From [Clostridium] saccharolyticum WM1 (lineage in GTDB: Bacteria; Bacillota; Clostridia; Lachnospirales; Lachnospiraceae), in contig NC_014376.1 of NCBI RefSeq assembly GCF_000144625.1, positions 3,100,001 through 3,164,000 of the forward strand: DNA of 64,000 nucleotides. Direction: 5' to 3'. The position numbers and the translations under genes were made by a program. The notes beneath the pieces were generated by a model. It was given only the letters and a program-made list of their open reading frames with translations, searched no databases and was not told the DNA's origin. Shown here piece after piece: positions 7,559-16,600 of the stretch (positions are counted from its first letter, which is position 1; every line of letters starts with the position of its first letter).

Positions 7559-8469
7559 CCCCCCATAATAAATGGTTTATTCAAATCCGGGAAGATTGTA
7601 CCAACGTCTATGGCCACCTCTACCGAGTATACCTGCTGCCACCTTTGCCATGGCACATAAGTCATCCCCACCGGGAACAGATCGATATTTTCAGCAGGAG
7701 AAGGCCGGCCCGGACATCTGACCGGGGCTTTGTATGCGGGCATTTCCGGACATTTCACAGGCATCGCTTCTTTTACTTTTTCCGGACATTTCACCGGCAT
7801 TGGACAAACGGGCATTTCGGGACACTTCATTGTCATGGATTCCCTAACTTTTTCCGGGCACTTCGGGGGCATTGGGCACATGGGCATTTCCGGACACTTC
7901 ATTGTCATGGATTCCCTAACCTTTTCCGGGCACTTCGGGGGCATTGGGCACATGGGCATTTCCGGACACTTCATTGTCATGGATTCCCTAATCTTTTCCG
8001 GGCATTTCGGGGGCATTGGGCACATGGGCATTTCCGGACACTTCATTGTCACGGCTTCCTTAACCTTTTCCGGGCACTTCGGGGGCATTGGGCACATGGG
8101 CATTTCCGGACATTTCATTGTCACGGCTTCCTTAACCTTTTCCGGGCACTTCGGGGGCATTGGGCATACCGGCATTTCCGGGCAAATCATGCAAACGGGC
8201 GCGGTTTCCGATTCCCCCTTTGTGTCTGAACACTTGGTTTTTTTAGGTGGCATCCACGGACAAGGACCTGCGGACATTCCCTGCTGTCGCATAAGTATGG
8301 GGGATGCCGCAGTGTCTGCGGATTTTGCCGGACCTGAGCCAAGGGGCATGTCGGGACGGATCACCGTACCAGGGCTGGCAGACATATCAAGCCCCATAGC
8401 CGTTTCCCATCCGGTTGAGCCGGTGCCGGTCTTATATCCGGGACACCATTGCTTCGTATAACAATCCAT
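7549..8469 (-). CDS. cotJA: CotJA with a cysteine/proline-rich repeat expansion
   Basis: The last ~45 residues are a normal CotJA ('MTYVPWQRWQQVYSVEVAID' then 'GTIFPDLNKPF'). Ahead of it is a ~95-residue Gly/Ser/Pro-rich head and six tandem 24-residue repeats (residues 95-238) of the type 'KCPEMPMCPMPPKCPEK'. CotJA is normally about 80 residues; this one is 306. Each repeat carries three Cys-Pro motifs, so the segment could cross-link by disulfides or bind metal. The ATG at 8469 follows AAAGGAG at somewhat long spacing. It heads cotJA-cotJB-cotJC. Confidence 0.9.
   Translation of the reverse strand: MDCYTKQWCPGYKTGTGSTGWETAMGLDMSASPGTVIRPDMPLGSGPAKSADTAASPILMRQQGMSAGPCPWMPPKKTKCSDTKGESETAPVCMICPEMPVCPMPPKCPEKVKEAVTMKCPEMPMCPMPPKCPEKVKEAVTMKCPEMPMCPMPPKCPEKIRESMTMKCPEMPMCPMPPKCPEKVRESMTMKCPEMPMCPMPPKCPEKVRESMTMKCPEMPVCPMPVKCPEKVKEAMPVKCPEMPAYKAPVRCPGRPSPAENIDLFPVGMTYVPWQRWQQVYSVEVAIDVGTIFPDLNKPFIMGGCR
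7756..8187 (-). repeat. Six 72-bp tandem repeats inside cotJA
   Basis: In-frame 72-bp units, near identical at the DNA level in the middle copies, coding for a 24-residue Cys/Pro/Met-rich unit. Copy number is likely to vary between strains by slippage. Confidence 0.9.
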
Positions 8470-8508
8470 AGGATGTGTGACTCCTTTCGCTATTGAAAGT
8501 TTCTAATA

Positions 8509-9843
8509 TCAATCTATGAAAGGAATACTCTGTTGTGCAGGGCCTGCTGATATTTTTCCATTAATTTCGAAAGAAGATCCGTGGCAGGGGCACTCCCAGC
8601 GCTTATCGTAACGGTTCCATACCAGACGGCAGCCCATATGGGGACAATTTACGGCTCCGGGTATGGTTCCGGCTGAAAGTCCTTTCACTGATTCCAGACC
8701 GTGGGAAGCCAGAGTGCCGGCAGCTGCCTTCAGATGATGCCTTTGAGGAGAAAAAACTCCGTCATAGGGCGTCTTTCTTCCTGTTATCTGAGCACTCAAT
8801 ATTTTAGCCGCCGCCATGGAGGAGCTCATCCCCCATTTCCCAAAGCCTGTGGCAACATACCAGTCCGGTCTTAAGGACGAAAACGGTCCGATATAGGGGA
8901 TACTATCCAGTGTCATACAGTCCTGAGCCGTCCACCTTCTGATTTCCCTTGCCTCTGGAAACAGATGACCACCCGCACGTTTTATAGTGGAAAAGGGACT
9001 ATCCTTGGGGGCTTTCCCTGTCCTGTGGCTCCCATATCCTAAAAGAAGTTTATCGCCCACATTCCGGAAGGAGTATGCTCTTTCATCAATTCCAAGATAC
9101 ATGCCATGCAAAGACTCCACCGGCTCAAACTCCATAACATAGCTTTTTTCCTGATACATTTTCGCAAAATAAAATCCAGGCATATTAACAAAGGGATAAT
9201 GTGAGGCAAACACTACTTTTTCAGCCTTTATCACGCCTTTGTCCGTTACAACGTCATGCCCCTGAACCTTAATGACCTTTGTCCGCTCAAAAATCGTAAG
9301 CTCTGCAGAAATATCTCTTAAAAATTCCAGAGGATGAAACTGGGCCTGTCCGGTAAAACGGACCGCACCATGTACCGGAAAGGGAAGTCCGGTCTGCCTG
9401 ACGAAGGAAGCAGGCAGTCCAAGCCTGGCTGCACACTCTGCTTCTCTTAAAAGCACCTCCGACTCCTGCACAGAATACAAATAGGCGTCCATTGGTTCGT
9501 AATGGCAGTGTATGGAATAACGTTTAATCAGCTTTCCATACTCTTCTACTGCCATCTGGTTTGCCTTTCCATACAGCCTTGCCGTTTCCTCCCCGACTGT
9601 TCGCACCAGCTTGTCGTAGATCAGGTTGTGCTGGGACGTAATTTTTGCCGTTGTATATCCCGTCTGTCCGCTTCCGATACGGTTAGCCTCCACCACCACC
9701 ACATGCAGCCCGTGCCTTTGCAGATAAAAAGCCGTGAGAATTCCTGCCAATCCTGCTCCAATTACTACAACCTCTGTCCGTTTGTTTCCCGGCAAAGGAT
9801 TCCTTCCTGGTATTACGGATGATTCAGTCCAGACTGATTTCAT
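8509..9843 (-). CDS. FAD-dependent oxidoreductase with C-terminal Rieske domain
   Basis: A 444-residue DAO-family flavoprotein. It starts near the FAD-binding motif 'VVVIGAGLAGILTAFYLQ' and has 'TGFGKWGMSSSMAAAKIL' near residue 340. The last 60 residues are a Rieske [2Fe-2S] domain with 'CPHMGCRLVWN' and 'CPCHGSSFEING' ligands. Such fusions oxidise amines or similar substrates; the substrate is not evident. The ATG at 9843 is preferred over 9891 because ATGAGGTGA precedes it. It ends 39 bp ahead of cotJA on the same strand. Confidence 0.85.
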   Translation of the reverse strand: MKSVWTESSVIPGRNPLPGNKRTEVVVIGAGLAGILTAFYLQRHGLHVVVVEANRIGSGQTGYTTAKITSQHNLIYDKLVRTVGEETARLYGKANQMAVEEYGKLIKRYSIHCHYEPMDAYLYSVQESEVLLREAECAARLGLPASFVRQTGLPFPVHGAVRFTGQAQFHPLEFLRDISAELTIFERTKVIKVQGHDVVTDKGVIKAEKVVFASHYPFVNMPGFYFAKMYQEKSYVMEFEPVESLHGMYLGIDERAYSFRNVGDKLLLGYGSHRTGKAPKDSPFSTIKRAGGHLFPEAREIRRWTAQDCMTLDSIPYIGPFSSLRPDWYVATGFGKWGMSSSMAAAKILSAQITGRKTPYDGVFSPQRHHLKAAAGTLASHGLESVKGLSAGTIPGAVNCPHMGCRLVWNRYDKRWECPCHGSSFEINGKISAGPAQQSIPFID

Positions 9844-9950
9844 TTTCTTCACCTCATTCTTTATGTTAAAATACCAAAAAATTCTTACCATGTCCTTATT
9901 ATTCTCCCAATTTTCAGATTAATGCCTGTTATCTCTCTTCCAATTATTTC

Positions 9951-9979
9951 TTGATTTCCCCCTGCTTTTATACTACAAT
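9951..9979 (+). promoter_or_regulatory. Sigma-A promoter of the GGDEF-EAL gene
   Basis: TTGATT (9951-9956), 17-bp spacer, TACAAT (9974-9979), 36 bp ahead of the ATG. Confidence 0.65.
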
Positions 9980-10014
9980 AAAATCAAACAGCCGATGAAC
10001 AGGAGGTAATCCAT

Positions 10015-11388
10015 ATGAGTTGGTTTCAAAAAAAAACAGCTCCGGCCCTGCAAACTGAACGAAACGTGCAGGCTGTGGAAAAAACAGCTACAGAAAGCAT
10101 TCCGGATCGGGATGCCTGTTTAAAACATTTAAGCCGGGCATTGGATTCCGGCGAGCGGGGCGCTGTATTAAAGCTTCATATTGAGAACTTTAAACGTCTG
10201 AACCAGGTATTTGGTTATGAGTATTGTGAAAACCTTCTGGAACAGATCCTTACATATTTAAAAGAGATGACTGGAAAAAATGTCTATCATTATATCGGTG
10301 TGGAATATATCCTCATACTGGACAAATATTCCCAGGGACAGACGTTGGAACTAGCTGAAGAAATCGCAGGAAGATTTGACCGCGTCTGGAAAGTCAGCGG
10401 CACAGACTGTTTATGCTCCGCACAAATGGGCATTTGCTCCTACCCAGGACATGCCGGCTCTCCGGACCAGATGTTAAAGTGCCTGGACCTGGCAGTTATA
10501 AAAGCGGAAGAAGGCGGCCCCAATCAGGCGGTGGTCTTTGACAGCGCCCTGCAAAAGCAGCTGCAGCGGCGGCAGACCATTGCCCTTTATCTGAGGACAG
10601 CCCTGGAAAAAGAAGAGGTGGAAGTCCGTTACCGCCCTACTCTTTCTACTGATACAGGAATTTTTACCCGTGCCGAGCTTTATATGCGCATCTTTATAAA
10701 AGGGCTTGGGCTGGTGGGAGCCAGCGAATTCTTACCTGTAGCAGAAGATTCGGGACAGATCCGGGCGATTGAATACTATGCCCTGGAAAAAACGGCACAG
10801 TGCATTGCAGGATTGACAGAAGCAGGAAATACCTTTGAATCCATTGCCCTTCCTATATCTCCCATCCTTTTTTTGCAGGAAGATTTCCTCGACGAAGTGG
10901 GCCGTATCATACATGCATACCACATTCCAAAAGGGAAGCTTGCTCTGGAAATCCAGGAAAGTGCCCTTACCATGGCTTATTTAAACATCAATGTAACCCT
11001 TCAGCAGCTTCAGGAAATGGGCGTGGAGATCATTCTCAATGAATTCGGTTCCGGTCATTCCGGCATCTCCTCAATCCTGGAGCTGCCAATGGATACCTTA
11101 AAGCTTGAACGCCTGTTTGTGTGGCAGCTTGAAACAAATCCAAGATCCCGGTATGTGATTGAAGGACTGGTCCGGATGGCAAGAGATCTTAACATAACCA
11201 TCATTGCCGAAGGAGTGGAAACAGAGAATCAGGTGAAAATTCTGACAGAAGCCGGCTGTAATTATCAGCAGGGATTTTATTATTCACCTACTTTGGAAAA
11301 AGATATCCTGTTAAAGATTCTCGGTACGTCCTTATCAGAATCCAGTCAACTCTTAACAGAAGAAAAGGAAAAAATGAGCCGTTTCTAA
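10015..11388 (+). CDS. Degenerate GGDEF-EAL domain protein
   Basis: A 457-residue soluble protein with no membrane segment. Residues ~30-185 are a GGDEF-like domain in which the active-site loop reads 'GVEYI' where GGDEF would be. Residues ~195-440 are an EAL-like domain: the EAL motif is 'ELYMR', the DDFGTG loop is 'NEFGSG', and 'IIAEGVET' and 'QGFYYS' are kept. Loss of the metal-binding acidic pair suggests it neither makes nor cleaves c-di-GMP and may be a nucleotide-sensing or docking protein. Strong ribosome site AGGAGGTAAT. Confidence 0.88.
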   Translation: MSWFQKKTAPALQTERNVQAVEKTATESIPDRDACLKHLSRALDSGERGAVLKLHIENFKRLNQVFGYEYCENLLEQILTYLKEMTGKNVYHYIGVEYILILDKYSQGQTLELAEEIAGRFDRVWKVSGTDCLCSAQMGICSYPGHAGSPDQMLKCLDLAVIKAEEGGPNQAVVFDSALQKQLQRRQTIALYLRTALEKEEVEVRYRPTLSTDTGIFTRAELYMRIFIKGLGLVGASEFLPVAEDSGQIRAIEYYALEKTAQCIAGLTEAGNTFESIALPISPILFLQEDFLDEVGRIIHAYHIPKGKLALEIQESALTMAYLNINVTLQQLQEMGVEIILNEFGSGHSGISSILELPMDTLKLERLFVWQLETNPRSRYVIEGLVRMARDLNITIIAEGVETENQVKILTEAGCNYQQGFYYSPTLEKDILLKILGTSLSESSQLLTEEKEKMSRF

Positions 11389-11424
11389 AACAAAAAGCAA
11401 AACAGATTATAAATTTCTATAATC

Positions 11425-11467
11425 AAAAAAAGCATCTTCTGCCATCACGGGCGAAAATGCTTTTTTT
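11425..11467. terminator. Bidirectional terminator between the EAL and CBS genes
   Basis: Arms AAAAAAAGCAT (11425-11435) and ATGCTTTTTTT (11457-11467) with a small GC helix inside the loop. It lies between converging genes and can serve both. Confidence 0.75.
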
Positions 11468-11474
11468 TATTTTT

Positions 11475-11921
11475 TTAGTTCATAGCCGAAGCCTGGCAGT
11501 CTGCTGCCGGCTTCAGTACCTCCAGGGACTTATTATAGAAATAACGGATGACATCCTTGCGGGTGATGATCCCGATAAAATTCTTCTGATCATCAACCAC
11601 CGGCACAAAATTCTGGTTCAATGCCTTATCAATCAGGTCTTCCATATTGGAATCCGCATACACCGGACGGTTGTCAGATCTTCTGTCAATAGCAGCAACC
11701 GTTACCTGCTCCGCTTCCTTTAAGCTGAGATTGAATTTGTTCTTAATCCCCCAAAGCATGTCTCCTTCGGTGATAGTCCCTACATATTTGCCCCTCCTGT
11801 TGATAACAGGTACGGCTGAGTATTTGTGATACTCCATCTTCTCAAGCGCCTGGCGCAGAGATTCATCTTCAAAAATATAAGCCACTTCATTTTTAGGCGT
11901 TAAAAAAAACAGTATGTTCAT
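11475..11921 (-). CDS. CBS-pair domain protein
   Basis: A 148-residue protein made only of two CBS motifs ('AVPVINRRGKYVGTITEGDM' and 'VPVVDDQKNFIGIITRKDVI'), a fold that binds adenine nucleotides. The start MNILFFLTPKNEVAY at 11921 is taken over the longer frame because GGGGAG precedes it and the shorter start fits the family. Stand-alone CBS pairs often sense AMP/ATP or c-di-AMP; the partner is not clear here. A structured leader lies upstream. Confidence 0.85.
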   Translation of the reverse strand: MNILFFLTPKNEVAYIFEDESLRQALEKMEYHKYSAVPVINRRGKYVGTITEGDMLWGIKNKFNLSLKEAEQVTVAAIDRRSDNRPVYADSNMEDLIDKALNQNFVPVVDDQKNFIGIITRKDVIRYFYNKSLEVLKPAADCQASAMN

Positions 11922-11961
11922 AGCCACACTCCCCGTTGATTCTCGCAAAGACAATCAACTA

Positions 11962-12032
11962 AAATCAGGTTCCCTGATTTAAGCGACTGCTCACGGCATC
12001 AAATACTCCACCGTTTACTGTGGGGTATTTGA
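11962..12032 (-). promoter_or_regulatory. Structured leader of the CBS-protein gene
   Basis: Two hairpins lie in the 5' region: a perfect 8-bp stem AAATCAGG/CCTGATTT with a 3-base loop (11962-11980), and a 13-bp stem (one wobble) from TCAAATAC to GTATTTGA (11999-12032). There is no U-tract, so these are not simple terminators. I cannot match them to a named riboswitch. Confidence 0.5.
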
Positions 12033-12123
12033 CTGATCGGTTATAGTATAGCAGATGACTCTTAATCACATATGAACATTTTATTATTTTTTTATAACTT
12101 TTTCCTGAGAATTCCTTTAGGGC

Positions 12124-12894
12124 TTACTGCATATGATCCAGGGGATCAATGGCCTTATCATTATAAGTTAATTCAAAGAATACGTTGGAGCCTTCCACGG
12201 AATAATACTTGGTAGGCTCGGCCACATAGCCTAAGACCTGACCTTCCTTCACATATTCATTTTCCACAACCTGCACTTCCTTTAACTGGCCGCAGATTGC
12301 CGTATAATTGTTGCCCATATTTAAGACAACGTAGCTTCCAATTTCTTCATTGGAGCCGATTTCCTGCACCTTTGCATTGGCGGGTGCCACAACCGGAGTG
12401 CTTACATCACCCTGGATCACAAGCCCTGGATTGCATTTGTATTGATCCAGAGTTGGGAAGTAGATGGTGGACTCCATGCTGTAGTCCAAGATGACATTTC
12501 CGCGTATGGGCCATGTCATTCTGCTGGCGTCATTAAAATCAAGCACCAGAGACTTTGCCGCATTTTTATCTGTTCCGGCCTTTACTGCAGGCTCTTTTGT
12601 TTCCTGCTCTGCAGTCGCTTTGTTGGAATCAGCCGCCTGCATTTCCTCTTCCATATTCTGCGTTGCATTGGAATCTCCAGCAACTGCCACTTGTGTTTCC
12701 TGGGGGATAGATTCTTCTACAATCATATTGCTCTGATCCGGTACTTGCAGATAAGGGCTTTCTCCTCCACCATTTCCTCTTTGAACGGTAATGACTCCTG
12801 CTGCAGCTACTATAGTCAGCAGGCCTAGAACCAACAGGACAAGGAATACTTTATCCTTGAACAATTGACTTATTTTCTCCTTCACGTTTATCAC
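12124..12894 (-). CDS. spoIIQ: SpoIIQ-like membrane-anchored LytM (M23) protein
   Basis: A 256-residue protein with an N-terminal membrane segment (residues ~17-37), an acidic linker and a C-terminal LytM domain. The usual zinc ligands are missing: the first-His position reads 'NPGLVIQG' and the HLH motif reads 'NVFFEL', so it is probably a non-enzymatic scaffold. In Clostridia spoIIQ usually sits beside spoIID; here spoIID is the next host gene upstream, separated by a 4.1-kb insertion. This supports SpoIIQ, the forespore half of the SpoIIQ-SpoIIIAH engulfment channel. Confidence 0.78.
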   Translation of the reverse strand: MINVKEKISQLFKDKVFLVLLVLGLLTIVAAAGVITVQRGNGGGESPYLQVPDQSNMIVEESIPQETQVAVAGDSNATQNMEEEMQAADSNKATAEQETKEPAVKAGTDKNAAKSLVLDFNDASRMTWPIRGNVILDYSMESTIYFPTLDQYKCNPGLVIQGDVSTPVVAPANAKVQEIGSNEEIGSYVVLNMGNNYTAICGQLKEVQVVENEYVKEGQVLGYVAEPTKYYSVEGSNVFFELTYNDKAIDPLDHMQ

Positions 12895-12923
12895 CTCGAT
12901 AATATTCTTACCAAGAGTGAAAG

Positions 12924-12942
12924 AGTTATTCAGAAATTAAAA
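12924..12942. repeat. Island boundary repeat (distal copy)
   Basis: AGTTATTCAGAAATTAAAA, identical over 19 bp to 17058-17076, where it covers the last codons of spoIID. The two copies bound a 4,134-bp segment and act as candidate attL and attR of a tyrosine integrase. Confidence 0.85.
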
Positions 12943-13007
12943 GAAAAATTTTCAAATATATTGGCCTAATACTGTACACCCTGTAACTACGGCATTTCGT
13001 TCTGTTT

Positions 13008-13262
13008 TTATCCAATAAATTTCAATATTCCACCTGATGTCACAGTGTAGTCATTGATTTCATGTGCCTGAAATTTGTTTCTACTATTGTCAACTAAATT
13101 GTCCACTGTTTTTTCGCTTCTTATACTGACATAATATGTGTCCAGTGTAACTGAAGAATTATTTTTGTGTCCTGCCAACGCCGCCACATCTGGTAATGGC
13201 ATACCACTGTTAAGTAACTTTGTAACGATTGTCTTCTTAATTTATGCGGTGTGCGATTTCGC
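13008..13262 (-). pseudogene. Tyrosine integrase remnant (C-terminal part)
   Basis: The minus strand codes for 'RTPHKLRR' (the His-x-x-Arg box) in one frame. A one-base shift later it continues as 'TIVTKLLNSGMPLPDVAALA' and 'GHKNNSSVTLDTYYV', which carries the GH box and the catalytic Tyr region. Upstream the frame is broken by stops. It is a degraded integrase, probably the one that brought in the island. Confidence 0.72.
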
Positions 13263-13329
13263 TTGCTTCCGTAAGCTGCAAGCGGTCCTCTTCCGCAAGC
13301 GAATTTTAATCCAGTGCTTGCTAGGAAAA

Positions 13330-13570
13330 TTCACTATGTAAGGCTTTCCTCGATTCCTTCTTCGACCTTTTTACCTGCCGAAGCTAATTTCATCTTGCGA
13401 AGTTTATCAGCTCCTTTTCCTTTGCTAATGTATTGCACTCTTGAGCATGAATCGCCTTTAGCCGCATAGCGACTTCTTTCATCTTATTACGAGGTATATA
13501 AATAATTCCGGAATGGATTTGAGCATCTCAAGGCATTTATCACAAATAAATGGGTGCACTCCAGTCAGGT
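13330..13570 (-). pseudogene. IS256-family transposase fragment
   Basis: Several minus-strand frames show pieces: 'YIPRNKMKEVAMRLKAIHAQ' and, after a shift, 'DKLRKMKLASAGKKVEEGIE'. This order and wording resemble the middle of IS256-type (Mutator-like) transposases, just ahead of the usual 'ETLTYY' segment. Stops and frameshifts break it and no terminal repeats are seen, so it is a dead fragment. Assignment by eye only. Confidence 0.5.
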
Positions 13571-13670
13571 CTTATATACGATGCACGAAAATATCTTATG
13601 ATATATTACATATTTTGGTCAATTTGAGAGATTATAAATGATAATAATAAATCAAAGGAAAGGAATGATA

Positions 13671-16600
13671 ACCATGGACTCAAACATCCTAAAATGGATT
13701 GATAATTATGAGATAGATAATTCTTCAAAAATGTCATCCTCTATTTTATTTAAAGATACATTATATTGTTTTTGCAGATATATGGGTAATTTGAAATACT
13801 TTTACAGCAAAGATGGAATTCATTGGACAAAGTCAGCTTTAGGAACTTATACTGACTTAACATCCACATCAATTGTCTTTAACGATAAATTGTATTTTTT
13901 TCACCCAGGAGACGTTTATGGCATATCAAGTCTTTGGTATACCATCAGTCCAGATGGAATTAACTGGAGTCAGGATAAAAAAATAGAGCAGGTAGAAATA
14001 ATATGGAAACTAGCCGCATCAGTTTTCAATGGCAGGTTATATTTGTTTTTCAATAAATATTTATCAGAAAATGAGCTGTGGTATACTTCAAGCTCAGATG
14101 GTTTAAATTGGGAAGTTCCAAGAATTATCAAAAGCAACCTGACCTCGCCAACAACATCATTAATATTTAATAATACAATGTATTGTTTCTACTCTAATCA
14201 AACAGGTTTTAGCTGCTGTTATAGTACGGATGGTACCAATTGGGCAGAGAGACAAATTAAGGAAAGCTCAGCACAAATAAAAAAGGCCATTATTTTTAAC
14301 AATATTTTATATTTATTTTATGAAAAATACACTGATAATATCAGTAAACTTTTTTACATCACCAGTAAAGACGGTATTAACTGGGATTCGGAAGAAATAA
14401 TAAGTGAAAATTTTCAGTATTCTTTTTCTTTTGATATGACCGTATTTCAAAATAGAATTTACTGTTTTAAAGACATTAATACAGTATTATATTGTACCAC
14501 TTTAGAAACCGTGGAGCGTCCATTTAATGTAGTTGAAAATGTCGATGAATATACCCTAAATAACGAATTGGATCATCTAAAGGATAACATATTTGCATAT
14601 TTTCCTCTAAAAAATGATTGTATTGATTACAGTGCAACAAAAATGGAAACAAAAAGCTCCCCCTATGTAAAATATACGCCTGGTAGATTGCAGAACGGAA
14701 ATGCGGCAGATTTTACAGCAGATCAATCTTTTATTCGCATAATTATGCCGCAATATTATTATGTCACCGATTATGCTATCAGCTGCTGGATAAATATAAG
14801 CCGGAGTATGTCTAAAACTATCGGAACGATCATAGGTGATTTGCTAATTGATATGAACAACGGTCATCTAACGCTTAATTTTAACTACTGCGATAAAGAC
14901 AAAGTTAAAAAGGCCATTTTTCAATCGAAAAAAAGCTTATCAATCGATACATGGTATCATATCATCATTACCTATAACCATCCTACCAAAAAGTTGGTAT
15001 TTTATATCGATGGCGAAATAGATAGTGTTCATGACCTCTCTATGATTTTGTCTGACAATATGTCAATTATACTTCCGATCACAGAAACAATCGGAGGAAA
15101 CGCATTTAAAGGTTATATAAGTGATGTTATTATTTTCACCTCTTATCTAAATCCGCTTGCAGCAAAATTTTTATTATCATTTATTACTGATGAAAATTAT
15201 ACGAATATCATTGGTAAGAAACGATTTGCTCTTTTTACAATTTTAATTTTTGCTTTAGTTGCAGAAGTTATTGTTTCGGTTATTATGTATAGTCAATTAC
15301 CAGATGATCCGGTTATTCCACCCTCAACTATTACACCTATTGATATTATAGGTATATCAGACTTACATGGTCGGCTTGAATCAACGGATGATAAACCTGT
15401 AACAGCTGTAATGGCTGCGAGTATTAAAAAAATCTATTCCGAAAATCCTAATCGTAGCCTGGTTCTTGGAGTTGGGGATTTATATACGGGAACTCCTTTG
15501 TCTCTTTATAACTATGGTGAGATCGTTATGCAAGCAATGAATTCCATAAAAATGGAAGCAACTGCATTAGGAAATCATGAATTTGACTGGGGACTTACTA
15601 ATATTATAAATAAAAGGGCAGGGGAACAATACTATCTGTGTGCAAACTTATTAACAAAAAGCGGGGAAACAATTCAGAATATAGTTCCTTATAAAATAGT
15701 TGAAAAAGATGGCATAAAAATTGCTATCATAGGCGCCATTACCCAACGGCTAATAGAACTAATGCCCCAAGTAAAAAATGATTATAAAGTAGATAAAATA
15801 GCCATTAACGTAAATAATTGTGCTAAGCTTGCAAAAACAAATGGTGCAAACATCGTAATTGCCGTTATACACGAGGGGACAAAGGATAAGTTAGTAGGTG
15901 ATTTGATCACAACACTTACCGAACTGGAAAATGTAGATTTTGTTTTAGGCGGTCATTCTCATAATGAAATGATTATAACTCCTTTAAGTTCTGTAAAGCG
16001 TGCCTTTATTTCAGAGGAGAATGGTAAATCTTTTATTCATTTAAGGATATTATACGATAAAAAGAACAAATCTATTTTTGATCATAACGGCTATCTATTT
16101 AAAAACAAATATTATGATCCATCATCTCAAAGTGATGCAGAAGTTAAAAGGATTGTGTCAAATGGAAGACAAAAGCCCGAAGTATCTAAATACTATTCCC
16201 CATATTTGTCAAATTGTATTACAGAATTATTGATACCAAAACATTCGCCTGCATTGGAGTCGACTGCTGGTGATTTTGTAACTGATTTGATAAGAACTTA
16301 TGACCATCAAACGATAGATTTTGCATTTTATAATAATGGAGGTCTCAGGGATAATATTCCTACGGGAAATGTATGCAAAGCGAATATTTATTATTTAGTG
16401 CCATTCAACAATTATGTGATGGAGGGAGAAATAACAAAAGATTCAATAAAAATTGCATTGGAGTTTGCAGCAAGTTTTAATCATTTAGACGAAATAAAGA
16501 AATATGGACTTCAGATATCCGGTTTAAAAGTCAAATATGATTTTTCCAAGCCAATCGGTCAAAGAGTAATTAAGTTAAGCGATCTAAATAATTATGAATT

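Noticed and set aside
7756..8187. CRISPR-like array
   Set aside because: The 72-bp units are contiguous with no unique spacers and keep one reading frame.
7645..8461. Long plus-strand frames with His/Phe/Gly-rich repeats
   Set aside because: They are antisense images of the cotJA tandem repeats; they have no ribosome site and the minus-strand frame has clear CotJA homology.
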